A stretch of DNA of 64,000 nucleotides from Sphingobacterium humi. Its GTDB lineage: Bacteria > Bacteroidota > Bacteroidia > Sphingobacteriales > Sphingobacteriaceae. Numbering within the stretch: position 1 is the first letter of the stretch; each line of letters begins with the position of its first letter. Positions 1 to 8,374 of this stretch are shown in pieces. The stretch spans positions 558,001 to 622,000 of the forward strand of contig NZ_WSQA01000001.1 in the NCBI RefSeq assembly GCF_009768885.1, in the 5' to 3' direction. The position numbers and the translations under genes were made by a program. The notes beneath the pieces are model-generated. The model worked only from the letters and a program-made list of their open reading frames with translations. It made no database searches and was not told the DNA's origin.

Positions 1-599
1 GCTTTTGCAATCATCTCAGCTTTTGCATAAATAGGATTTAGTGATTCAGTTATAAGATAATCCTCTTTATAATCTACAACACTTTCTTCCTTAATTATAC
101 TCCCACCCGGAATGGTAGACTTTATCACCTTCATATCCAGCAATTCGGCCTTACCGGTTTTTGAATGCTCTTTGGGGCGCACCTGAAACATCCTTGTATT
201 AAACATCCCGGACTCATGAATCAAATACCACGAAATCTGCATCGCGGAAGTACCGGGAGAAAAGAAAATACTAATCTCATCATCCTTATACGCCCTCATC
301 AGTAAACCCTCTACCTTACTTTTAATTTGCTGTATATCGATAACATCCGTAACATCCAGATACTGAGTCTCAATACTACGCCCAGGATATCTTTTAATTA
401 GCTCAGTCCGTAATTGTTCAATATATATGTCAGGCTCAACACCTTTCTCAGATGATAAAATAACATGCCTGTCATGATCAAAGAAATCTTTATGAAAATT
501 AAAAGTAGGCCCATTTTCATTGACCCCGATAATTTGTCTTGTTTCTGGATTTCTAGAAAAATCATGCATCGTAGCAACCCATGAAATTAATGTTTTCAT
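1..599 (-). CDS. RtcR-like CARF-domain sigma-54 activator (partial, C-terminus beyond window)
   Basis: I translated this by hand because the reading frame runs off the window edge. It opens at ATG 599-597 and stays open for 199 codons. Residues 1 to about 150 look like the CARF-type sensor of the RNA-repair regulator RtcR: a strand ending in FFSPGTSAMQISWYLI matches the CARF ligand-loop motif (TGGTxxM-like). The last visible residues, ESLNPIYAKAEMIAKA, are typical of the lead-in to the AAA+ domain of NtrC-type activators, just before Walker A. The missing part should therefore hold the sigma-54-contacting ATPase and a DNA-binding helix-turn-helix. It is divergent from the CBASS operon and from a sigma-54 promoter, so I infer that it switches that operon on when it senses a nucleotide or RNA ligand. 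The AAA+ domain itself is not visible, so sigma-54 contact is inferred. Confidence 0.75.
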   Translation of the reverse strand, partial: MKTLISWVATMHDFSRNPETRQIIGVNENGPTFNFHKDFFDHDRHVILSSEKGVEPDIYIEQLRTELIKRYPGRSIETQYLDVTDVIDIQQIKSKVEGLLMRAYKDDEISIFFSPGTSAMQISWYLIHESGMFNTRMFQVRPKEHSKTGKAELLDMKVIKSTIPGGSIIKEESVVDYKEDYLITESLNPIYAKAEMIAK

Positions 600-607
600 A
601 TCATTTT

Positions 608-665
608 TTGATAATTAAAATCCAAATATTGATACAATAATTGATAAAAACAAGCTAAAATCAAT
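608..665. promoter_or_regulatory. TTGATA repeats, candidate activator binding sites
   Basis: TTGATA occurs at 608-613, 629-634 and 641-646, and the inverted form ATCAAT at 660-665. They lie between the divergent regulator and operon, just upstream of the -24 element, where enhancer sites of sigma-54 activators usually sit. The area is very AT-rich, so chance similarity is possible. Confidence 0.35.
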
Positions 666-677
666 GAAATTTCGCAT

Positions 678-691
678 GGCATACTATTCGC
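678..691 (+). promoter_or_regulatory. Sigma-54 (-24/-12) promoter of the CBASS operon
   Basis: The invariant GG (678-679) and GC (690-691) are separated by exactly 10 bases, the fixed spacing of sigma-54 promoters, in the context TGGCATACTATTCGC (consensus TGGCACG-N4-TTGC). The -24 half is a good match; the -12 half has TTCGC rather than TTTGC. Transcription would start near 703, giving a leader of about 30 nt with a Shine-Dalgarno. The neighbouring RtcR-like regulator strengthens the call. Confidence 0.65.
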
Positions 692-731
692 CTTATGTAG
701 AGCAGTTAAACCAGAAAGGAGGTGTATAAAA

Positions 732-845
732 ATGAAAAAGAAAAAATCAGTGCATAGAGATGCGGGAACCGGAAAGTTTGTAACGAAACGTTACGCGGAA
801 AAACATCCCAAAACAACTGTAAAGGAAACAGTAAAAAAATCCTAA
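732..845 (+). CDS. Small basic protein (37 aa), first gene of the CBASS operon
   Basis: This short frame starts at ATG 732 behind an unusually strong Shine-Dalgarno (AAAGGAGG, 715-722) for a Bacteroidota genome. It encodes 37 residues and is very lysine-rich, with a core of the form RDAGTGKFVTKRYAEKHP. Similar tiny lysine-rich proteins with a GxFVTKxYAEKxP core are known to me from many genomes, without an assigned function. It lies just after the predicted sigma-54 transcription start and 61 bp before the Cas2-like gene. The charge suggests nucleic-acid binding, but that is only inference. The start and frame are well supported by the ribosome-binding site. Confidence 0.7.
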   Translation: MKKKKSVHRDAGTGKFVTKRYAEKHPKTTVKETVKKS

Positions 846-906
846 TAATAACCGGAACTATCCGCAGAAGATAGTTCCAATTTTTAAACAGTAAAATTTT
901 TAGAAT

Positions 907-1176
907 ATGGCAATAATAATCACCTACGACATTCCTTCTAAACATCGGGAATTCAAAGAAAAGATGTTCGAATTGGGGTATAAGGATAGCATTCAGGGTA
1001 CCGTTTGTAAAATAATTTATTTTCCCAATACAACACTTTACCATGCGAGCAAATCAGCGGAAACGGCAAGAAAAGATGCACAAGCGATTACACGAGCGCT
1101 AGGTATATCATTAGAAAGATGTGTTTCAACAATCTGGAATGACTGGTCAGCTGTGTGTGGAGAACCATTTAAATAA
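907..1176 (+). CDS. Cas2-like ferredoxin-fold protein (89 aa)
   Basis: This 89-residue protein begins MAIIITYDIPSKHREFKEKM, which has the shape of the first strand and helix of Cas2/VapD proteins: a hydrophobic strand ending in YDI with the acidic residue (Asp8) that is catalytic in nuclease members. Length and strand/helix pattern fit one small ferredoxin-like domain. No cas1, other cas gene or CRISPR array is visible, so it is not an adaptation module here. It sits 6 bp upstream of capV and on the same strand, so it is almost certainly co-transcribed with CBASS. It could be a nuclease, a VapD-type RNase toxin or a structural accessory. The fold assignment is moderate and the role unknown. 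Confidence 0.6.
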   Translation: MAIIITYDIPSKHREFKEKMFELGYKDSIQGTVCKIIYFPNTTLYHASKSAETARKDAQAITRALGISLERCVSTIWNDWSAVCGEPFK

Positions 1177-1182
1177 TAGAGC

Positions 1183-2205
1183 ATGGACAAAGAAGTGAAC
1201 AAAAAATTCAAAATACTCTCTATTGACGGAGGCGGGATAAGAGGTCTCATTCCTGCCAAAGTCCTGGCCGAGCTAGAAGAAGAATTACAAAAGGAAGAAC
1301 CCGACAAGCCACTGCATGAACATTTTGATCTTATCTGTGGCACTTCAACAGGAGCCATCCTTGCAATAGGCCTTGCGTTGGGCATACCGGCAAAAGAACT
1401 GGCAAAATTCTATGAAGATCATGCAAAAATCATCTTCCCAAGATTTGTCTTTCGTTTTCTGCCTCGAAAAAGCAGAGCTTTCTTCAATGCTATCTACAGC
1501 AACAAACAATTACTAAAAAAGCTAAGAGAAGTCTATGCAGAAGCAAATGGTGGTCAGGATCCGCTTATGAACGACCTTAAAAACAAAGTCTGCATACCTG
1601 CATTTAACGGAAACGACGGTGCTATAAACGTGCTCAAAACCAAACATCATCTGGAATACAGGAGAGACTATAAACTCCCGGCATACCATGTAGCAATGTC
1701 CAGTGCTTCTGCACCAGTATATTTTCCGCCCCATACCTTTTCATTTAAGAATGAATTTGGAGAAGGAACAAATGTAAACATGATCGATGGCGGAATTTTC
1801 GCCAACAATCCCGCATTGATAGGCGTGTTTGAAGCAACCGACAAGCTAAATATTTCCATTGGAGATATTGCACTCTTATCGTTGGGTACAGGTCAAGGAA
1901 AACAAATCATAAAACGCACATGGCGTCCAAAAAACGTATTCGACTGGCTATTTCCAAATCCTAAGCTAGTAGACTTAGTATTGGATACACAAGCACAGAT
2001 CACAGAACAATACTTACTCTTTCTGCAGCGGGCATTGGGCAAAATAGGCAATACATTCAGCCATTTGCGCATTCAGCATGACATGAAAGGCGACAATATA
2101 GAGCTCAATTCCTCCAAACAAAAACATATAGACCGCATGAAGTCTATTGGCGAAGAATTAGCAAAAAACAGATTAACAGAAATTTTAAACTTTTTAAAAC
2201 AATAA
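1183..2205 (+). CDS. capV: CBASS effector: patatin-like phospholipase CapV
   Basis: This is a 340-residue patatin-like phospholipase. Visible motifs are the oxyanion loop DGGGIRG (residues 15-21), the nucleophile elbow GTSTG with catalytic Ser55, and the DGG carrying the catalytic aspartate (Asp202). In CBASS, CapV-type enzymes bind the cyclic dinucleotide made by the neighbouring CD-NTase and then degrade membrane phospholipids, killing or arresting the infected cell. The CD-NTase starts 4 bp downstream, which makes the pairing secure. Length is normal for the family and all catalytic residues are present, so it should be active. The ligand cannot be read from the sequence; 3'3'-cGAMP is the usual CapV activator. 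Confidence 0.92.
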   Translation: MDKEVNKKFKILSIDGGGIRGLIPAKVLAELEEELQKEEPDKPLHEHFDLICGTSTGAILAIGLALGIPAKELAKFYEDHAKIIFPRFVFRFLPRKSRAFFNAIYSNKQLLKKLREVYAEANGGQDPLMNDLKNKVCIPAFNGNDGAINVLKTKHHLEYRRDYKLPAYHVAMSSASAPVYFPPHTFSFKNEFGEGTNVNMIDGGIFANNPALIGVFEATDKLNISIGDIALLSLGTGQGKQIIKRTWRPKNVFDWLFPNPKLVDLVLDTQAQITEQYLLFLQRALGKIGNTFSHLRIQHDMKGDNIELNSSKQKHIDRMKSIGEELAKNRLTEILNFLKQ

Positions 2206-2209
2206 CAAA

Positions 2210-3151
2210 ATGGCAAACTGTCACAATTTATTTCAGGAATATCATAGCGATATTTCCATAGGTTCAAAAAAGAACGAGAGAATGAAGAATTCGAAAGAAG
2301 GACTTCGTAAAAGAATCACGGCCTGGTTCAAAGAAAACCACCCGGATTATGTACCCTACTTTTATATACAAGGGTCTTATAAAATGAAAAACGGTATCCG
2401 TACAGCAGAAGACATCTGTGACCTTGATGACGGTATCTACTTCTTTCGGGAACCCGATGTATCCGCATCAACGCTCAAAGAATGGGTAAGACAAGCAGTA
2501 GATGGCTATACCGCTACAGCACCAGAAAATCGCAAAAAATGCGTGCGTTCCATTTTTGTTAACGATTATGAAATAGACCATCCGGTTTACTACAAAATAG
2601 ATGGGCAGGAATACAAAATAGCAGTCAAAGGTGTTGGTTTTGAAAACAGCGACCCGAAAGCCGTAGTAGACTGGTTTGTATCTAAAAAAGACAAAGAGGG
2701 TCGGTTGGTACGAACCATCAAATATCTCAAAGGATGGGCAGACAAACAAAGTTTTAAAATGCCTAATGGTTTGGCATTGACAATACTGGCCACCAATGCA
2801 AAAGAAAAAATTGTACTGAACGAACGGGATGACATCACGACACGTGACGTTCTAAAGGAAATCAAAAAAGGCCTAGACAATAAATTTGAATGCATAGTCC
2901 CTGCTGTACCAAATGATGATTTGCTGGAAAACTATTCAAGCAAAGAAAAGTTTTTAGAAACGCTCGAAAAATTCATAACAGACGCAGAATCAGCAATTCG
3001 GGAGACGAATCAAAAAGAATCCAGCAAACTGTGGCGCAAACATCTCGGAGACAGATTTCCTCTGGGAGAAGACAAAGAAGAAAACAATTCACGTAGTTCA
3101 GCGGCAGCAGCGGCAGGAGCTGCAACATCCTATCCCTTTGGTTATGAATAA
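2210..3151 (+). CDS. CBASS cGAS/DncV-like nucleotidyltransferase (CD-NTase)
   Basis: This 313-residue protein has the polymerase-beta-type nucleotidyltransferase signature: GS at residues 55-56 (QGSYKMKNG), the metal-binding pair Asp71/Asp73 (CDLDDG) and a likely third carboxylate at Asp123 (YEIDHP). It should make a cyclic di- or trinucleotide on phage infection, which activates CapV. It lies 4 bp after capV and overlaps the E2-like gene by 8 bp, so the three are translationally coupled. The C-terminus is odd: a Ser/Ala-rich low-complexity run after about residue 295, ending in PFGYE. Type II systems attach the CD-NTase C-terminus to targets, usually through a terminal glycine, so this tail is worth attention. 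Clade and product are not determined. Confidence 0.9.
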   Translation: MANCHNLFQEYHSDISIGSKKNERMKNSKEGLRKRITAWFKENHPDYVPYFYIQGSYKMKNGIRTAEDICDLDDGIYFFREPDVSASTLKEWVRQAVDGYTATAPENRKKCVRSIFVNDYEIDHPVYYKIDGQEYKIAVKGVGFENSDPKAVVDWFVSKKDKEGRLVRTIKYLKGWADKQSFKMPNGLALTILATNAKEKIVLNERDDITTRDVLKEIKKGLDNKFECIVPAVPNDDLLENYSSKEKFLETLEKFITDAESAIRETNQKESSKLWRKHLGDRFPLGEDKEENNSRSSAAAAAGAATSYPFGYE

Positions 3152-3785
3152 CGCATACATCCGATTTACAGAAGAAGCTGCAGAAGCCATAAGCAATTTT
3201 CCCGACTTACATTTACATAGTCGGGAAGATGCTCTTCCATTCCTGGAAGGCACAATCAACCTGTTAGATGAAAACAGAGCCGCTTATGACATTTACGCCA
3301 TACGCATAGAATGCTCTCCCGATTATCCTAATAACTTCCCGTTTGTATATGAAACACAAGGAAGATTGCCGCATAATATAGATTGGCATCTGTATAATGA
3401 CGGACATTTCTGTATTTGCACACCAATAGAAGAATACATTCACTGTGCACAGGGAATTACGCTTACCTCTTTTATCCAAAACCAGGTCGTACCTTATTTA
3501 CACAACCAAAGTTTTAGAGAAAGGGAAGGCTACTTTCTTCACGAACGATCCCATGGTTTGCAAGGCATCTTAGAATCTTTATATGACCTGCTACAAACCA
3601 GAGACACAAACAAAATATATTCGCTGCTCATGTATATCTATAAAAACGACACCCCACCACGTACCTCAAAATGTTTTTGCGGAAGCGGTAAAAAATACAG
3701 ACACTGCCACAGAAAAGCCTACCAGTTGATAAAAAGTATGGGGCAAGACCGATTGGGATCCATCATCTTATCCCTAAGACGCTAA
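3144..3785 (+). CDS. E2-like conjugating protein with SEC-C zinc motif (type II-short CBASS)
   Basis: I use the ATG at 3144 (213 aa), which overlaps the CD-NTase stop; a TTG two codons upstream is less likely. Residues 1 to about 130 resemble an E2 ubiquitin-conjugating fold: YPNNFPFVYETQGRLP followed by DWHLYNDGHFCICTP, with Cys90 or Cys92 as candidate catalytic cysteine. Residues 175-192 hold a SEC-C zinc motif (CFCGSGKKYRHCH). No E1 or JAB gene follows, so this is the short type II layout, in which the E2 is thought to act on the CD-NTase. The gene ends 4 bp inside the 3' end of the convergent helicase gene. Family membership is strong; which cysteine acts is not settled. Confidence 0.85.
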   Translation: MNNAYIRFTEEAAEAISNFPDLHLHSREDALPFLEGTINLLDENRAAYDIYAIRIECSPDYPNNFPFVYETQGRLPHNIDWHLYNDGHFCICTPIEEYIHCAQGITLTSFIQNQVVPYLHNQSFREREGYFLHERSHGLQGILESLYDLLQTRDTNKIYSLLMYIYKNDTPPRTSKCFCGSGKKYRHCHRKAYQLIKSMGQDRLGSIILSLRR

Positions 3786-6700
3786 TTCGTAATCAGCTCA
3801 TAGCTAAAATGTTCATTAGTAGCATACCAATCCTGATCCGGACTATCATACGACACCGTCTCCTCTCGGGCAATAAAAACTTTATTAAGTTTAGGGATTT
3901 TTGCCAGCAACTTCCTTAGGTTCTGATCACGGTTCACCGGATTCTGGTACACCAGAATATAATTATTTAGTGGATATTGACTCATAAAATCATTCAAGAA
4001 ACCGGCCAATCCATTTATATCGTCAAGATCCAGATTAGACAAAGAATTAGCGCAGGTCAACACAACCGTATGAGGCAATGTAAACTCATCTTTATAATAA
4101 GCCAGATTATTCTTTTCCAATCCCTCACACAAATCAAAAGTGTCTATAGCTTTAAAAACCCCTGATTCACTAAATTCTCGAGCCTTGTTCAGCATCGCCT
4201 TCGAAACATCCACACCCAGATAATGCACCTTCCGACTGACCTCAGCCTTAAAAACAGTATTGAAAGCCAGAGAAGCCGTCAATGGACCGCAGCCAAAATC
4301 GATAAACATTATTCGCCCTTCCGTATGCTCAAATCTCGACATAAAGAACGCCTTATTTTGAAGGAAAATATGCTGTACCGAAACAAAATTCTTTCTCATA
4401 TTCCAATAACAATACAACAAGACATTTTCTTTGGGCGTATAATAATCCAGCAAACTCTGGCTATCCAAAAATGCCACATTTTGCTCATAATTGAAATCAA
4501 TTTGTGCATCAAAATCAGCCGTTCCATACCGGACAAGATTATTACGGGTAAAATCTGTATTTAATCCCAATATTTCATTAGGCCATTTAGTCCGTCTGTC
4601 ATTTTTAACCACAGTCACCACCTTAGTTTCAAACACGCTTTTAAAAGGTTCGCTAATCATGGACAACACTGTTTCTCCAGAAGCAACAGTCCCGTCAGGA
4701 AAAGAAATAGGCTGGCCTTCCACAATATCAGACAAAGGCGTATTAATATAGCCACCCTTTGATTTGCAATACTCTATCAGTCTCAGATAAATAAGATTAT
4801 CCGATAATATAGTATCATTGCCTACCAATACCATCTGCTCACGGGCCCGTGTAAGAGCCACATTTAACTTACGATCCACATCGCCCTCATCATTCAGATT
4901 AATCATTCCCCGCAATTGAAATGGATTATTCACAGAAAAAGAATAAATAATAATATCCCGTTGGCTTCCCTGAAAGCGCTCCACAGAATCGACAGTAATC
5001 TTATCATGATCAGGAACACCTTCCTCCTCCAGCTTATGCTTGATAAGTGCGATCTGATTGCGGAAAGGAGCAATAATCCCCACGGTTGTAAGCGGATCAA
5101 AGGACTTATTATTGCTTTTGTATAAAGCCATGATTTCCTTAACAACATACACAACAAAATCGGCTTCATAAACATTTGTTTTTCCATAAAGATCATTAGC
5201 CTTCTTATTGTTAAAAAAGACCAGCCTCTTTTGGCTCAGCAACTTCCTGATACTATTGGTGCCGGACTCTGAAAATTGCAGATCCGCTACCTGACGATAC
5301 AATGCAGTCTTAGTTGACGCATCGATACCCGGCGCATCATAAGCCTCACGCAATAGCCCTTTATAAAAAGCAAAATTTGGAAATAAAGAAATCTCTTTAT
5401 GCATACGTCCCTGATAAGTCAACGTATCATAAGCCCCCACATGTTTGTTATCTTCACAAAACTTATAAAGACGTTCAAACAAAGAATTCTTTCTGTTATA
5501 CAGTCCAATTGACTCCAACAATTCGTTGTTGGTTTTAGAGCGCTCAGCAGACTGCAACGAAATGGCAGGCAATTGCTTATGATCGCCAATAAGCACAAAC
5601 TTGGAAGCTTTTCCTAAAATACCCACCAATTGAGGCTCTAAAATCTGAGAAGCCTCATCAACTATTATATAATCAAAGTTTTTTACCTGAAAAATATGTT
5701 CTTTACTGCCCACAGAAGCCACCGTAGATACATACACATTATTTTCCCTGATAATGCGGGATACTTCAGCACGATCAAATCTATGCCCCGATGTTCCTAA
5801 CTCTTTTTCTCTTGTTTCCATCACTACATCCAGCAAATTGTCATGATATTTGGCACCTGCAGACAACCGTGAACCAAAGCGAATAAAATTTCGTTTGCTT
5901 GTTCCTTCACAGGCATCATTAATTGCGTCGCAAAGTTCATCAACAGCACGATTTGTATAGGCCAATATCAAAATACTTTTGCCGTTAATAATAAGCTCTT
6001 TTACCAGATTTTTAATAATAATAGACGTTTTGCCTGTACCCGGAGGACCATTCAATAAAAAATAACGATCGGCAGATAAAGCTTTATTAATAACCACTTG
6101 CTGCTCATGACTCACAGATGGATTCTTATAGCCATAATCTTTACCCTTGCCCGGAGACTCCTGCGTTAAAATCAAATTCTTAAAGGACGACTCCTCTTTT
6201 AGAAAACCGTAAAGATTACGGTACATGGAATTAAAAGAAATTTCCATAAAATCACTCTCCAATGCCCATTTTGCATGGGGTCCAAAAGAAGTAAAAAATG
6301 CCTTATTGCGTTGTTTGTATCGGAAATACACCGTAACTGAATCTGTAGTAATTTCTTTAATAGTACATTTAAAAATCTGGCTATGGGAAACCAGATCCGA
6401 TTCGCTGTTACGAGGATATAACACACAAATATCACCTGTCCTGAAATTCACATGTCTATTCTCCGCATTTGTCCTTTTAAACTCAATAATTTGATCTACT
6501 TCATCAATTTTATTATGTGTAATTTCCAGATCATACAAAATTTCAAACTTCTCCTTCTTTTCTTCAAAACTATCCAGCCAAAGTCTGGCCAAACCATTAG
6601 AACCATTTTCTCTATCCTGTTCGGCACTGCCCACCTTACTTAGAAAATGCTCATAAGAAACATAATTCAAAAACGAAATAAAATAGCTTCTCTCCAGATC

Positions 6701-8212
6701 CGAAGCCGAAGCTATCGGTTGAAGAAAACCGTCCAGTTGAGGTTCTACTATATTTCTAAAATTAGGATGAATATCCTTATTAATAATATTCTGAGCATTG
6801 ACCATCGCTAGAAGAGAGGCGGTAGACTGTTCATTATCCTTTGCCAGAAGATGTTCTATTGCAATAATCTTATTTCTTAGATTGATTACCTTTTGGAATC
6901 CGTTCAGAAAAGCACTGGTGTTTCTCATATTCCCTCGGTCGGGTTTTGAATACAAAATAAATCCCTGTGCTTTGGCATTGATCTGTCCCAAACTCAACTT
7001 TTCAACCTGCGAATAAAGAAGATAATACATAAACAACTGTGCCTGATGATTGCCCTTGATACTCGCACCGTCATCCGGAAAAGGAGTGCTACCGGATTTT
7101 AACTCTATAATCTTAGAAAGACCTCCGGCTTTTTTCCAATCAAGCATATCCATCCTTCCCTGCAACCCAAACTTCTCAGACAAAAAAGAAGGTTCCAAAG
7201 AAATATTTTCAAGATCAATACCCAATTGCAAAAATTCATTCTCAATTGTATTCTTAATTTTGAGAAACTGCCTCTGGCTATCCTGATAATAGGTGCTAAA
7301 ATGCTGTCGCTCCGCAATATCCTTACAGGTAGTATACTCAAACGGGCTAGTTCTGAAATGTTTGATAAAAGTGTCACCGAACTCTACAGGAACCAAAGGA
7401 TTTGAAAAAACTTCATCAACCACCAGATTGGCAAAATTACCCAGCAATATATGCTTGGTATTAGCTACTGACTCAAACTTTGACTTCAAAAACAATAACT
7501 CCGTTTCTCCATAATCCTGTATGCACTCTGCTACAGAAGAAACATCCAATAGATAATCCGGCTCCAGCACAATAATTTTAGGATGAAAAACTTCATTCGC
7601 ATCAATAGCGATATCGACAAGATATAAAACAGCGCCTACCCAAAAATCTTTACAGGAGGTAATTGCCTCGTTCACGCCAGTTTCGAGTATCTGGACGGTA
7701 ATGAGCTTATCGGGAACAAACTCAAAAGCAGGCTCCTTTATACTCAAAACATCAATATGGCAAACCAAATGACTCTCCCTCTTTTCCACAATGCTGACTT
7801 TAACCTCGCTTAGTAGTACATTCTTAATGGTAATAAATTCCTTAATAGGTTTTTCTTGCAATAACAAACTATCGGGAACATGAATGTCACACACAACCTG
7901 AAGAAATTCAGCAAAAAGAGAAACATGATATTTGTAATCATCTTCATCAGGAATAAGGCCTTCATGCAGCACTTTGTTAGCCGTAACGCGCAATCCGTGA
8001 ATAGATCTGTTGACCTTATATTCCTGACAGACAAAATTTAATCGTGAAAAAAAATCAGAAAACTGAACCGAGACTGTTGAGGTAAGATCTTTACAGACTT
8101 TTTCTAATAAACTTCTTAGTTGAGGATATTTTATTGACAAAGACAAAGATTCATTTTTATGAATGCTTTCCAATTCTTCCAAAAACTCTAGGGCTATAAT
8201 TTTTTTAGTCAT
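3782..8212 (-). CDS. PD-(D/E)XK nuclease / SF1 helicase / methyltransferase-like fusion (1,476 aa)
   Basis: I start at ATG 8212; a TTG three codons upstream is unlikely. The N-terminal 300 residues are unassigned. Residues 346-374 carry a Cas4/Dna2/RecB-type nuclease core (GLQGRMD, then IIELKSG) without the cysteines of an Fe-S cluster. Residues 700-1130 are an Upf1/Dna2-like SF1 helicase: Walker A GPPGTGKTS (722), VDEAS (851), GDHKQLP (876), QGRMH (934), VERFQGSQRD (1077) and LNVALTRAREQ (1116). Residues 1300-1400 look like a class I SAM methyltransferase (DFGCGPL at 1305, GVDVS at 1333). It is convergent with the CBASS operon, overlapping by 4 bp. It is probably a stand-alone anti-phage or DNA-processing gene of the island. 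The substrate is unknown, and the methyltransferase part may only bind nucleotide. Confidence 0.8.
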   Translation of the reverse strand: MTKKIIALEFLEELESIHKNESLSLSIKYPQLRSLLEKVCKDLTSTVSVQFSDFFSRLNFVCQEYKVNRSIHGLRVTANKVLHEGLIPDEDDYKYHVSLFAEFLQVVCDIHVPDSLLLQEKPIKEFITIKNVLLSEVKVSIVEKRESHLVCHIDVLSIKEPAFEFVPDKLITVQILETGVNEAITSCKDFWVGAVLYLVDIAIDANEVFHPKIIVLEPDYLLDVSSVAECIQDYGETELLFLKSKFESVANTKHILLGNFANLVVDEVFSNPLVPVEFGDTFIKHFRTSPFEYTTCKDIAERQHFSTYYQDSQRQFLKIKNTIENEFLQLGIDLENISLEPSFLSEKFGLQGRMDMLDWKKAGGLSKIIELKSGSTPFPDDGASIKGNHQAQLFMYYLLYSQVEKLSLGQINAKAQGFILYSKPDRGNMRNTSAFLNGFQKVINLRNKIIAIEHLLAKDNEQSTASLLAMVNAQNIINKDIHPNFRNIVEPQLDGFLQPIASASDLERSYFISFLNYVSYEHFLSKVGSAEQDRENGSNGLARLWLDSFEEKKEKFEILYDLEITHNKIDEVDQIIEFKRTNAENRHVNFRTGDICVLYPRNSESDLVSHSQIFKCTIKEITTDSVTVYFRYKQRNKAFFTSFGPHAKWALESDFMEISFNSMYRNLYGFLKEESSFKNLILTQESPGKGKDYGYKNPSVSHEQQVVINKALSADRYFLLNGPPGTGKTSIIIKNLVKELIINGKSILILAYTNRAVDELCDAINDACEGTSKRNFIRFGSRLSAGAKYHDNLLDVVMETREKELGTSGHRFDRAEVSRIIRENNVYVSTVASVGSKEHIFQVKNFDYIIVDEASQILEPQLVGILGKASKFVLIGDHKQLPAISLQSAERSKTNNELLESIGLYNRKNSLFERLYKFCEDNKHVGAYDTLTYQGRMHKEISLFPNFAFYKGLLREAYDAPGIDASTKTALYRQVADLQFSESGTNSIRKLLSQKRLVFFNNKKANDLYGKTNVYEADFVVYVVKEIMALYKSNNKSFDPLTTVGIIAPFRNQIALIKHKLEEEGVPDHDKITVDSVERFQGSQRDIIIYSFSVNNPFQLRGMINLNDEGDVDRKLNVALTRAREQMVLVGNDTILSDNLIYLRLIEYCKSKGGYINTPLSDIVEGQPISFPDGTVASGETVLSMISEPFKSVFETKVVTVVKNDRRTKWPNEILGLNTDFTRNNLVRYGTADFDAQIDFNYEQNVAFLDSQSLLDYYTPKENVLLYCYWNMRKNFVSVQHIFLQNKAFFMSRFEHTEGRIMFIDFGCGPLTASLAFNTVFKAEVSRKVHYLGVDVSKAMLNKAREFSESGVFKAIDTFDLCEGLEKNNLAYYKDEFTLPHTVVLTCANSLSNLDLDDINGLAGFLNDFMSQYPLNNYILVYQNPVNRDQNLRKLLAKIPKLNKVFIAREETVSYDSPDQDWYATNEHFSYELITN

Positions 8213-8374
8213 TAATAACAAAGGATATATTAAACACCGCTAAATAATTAATATTAAAATATTGAATTCTACACAAAGATATTGAAATAACGCTCAGATA
8301 ATTACGGGAAACCACAATCTACAATAATGAGTCAATTTTAAAGATCAATATACTTACGTTATCATGAGAAACTC

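Noticed and set aside
907..1176. CRISPR-Cas locus because of the Cas2-like gene
   Set aside because: No repeat-spacer array, cas1 or effector gene is visible on either side; the neighbours are CBASS genes.
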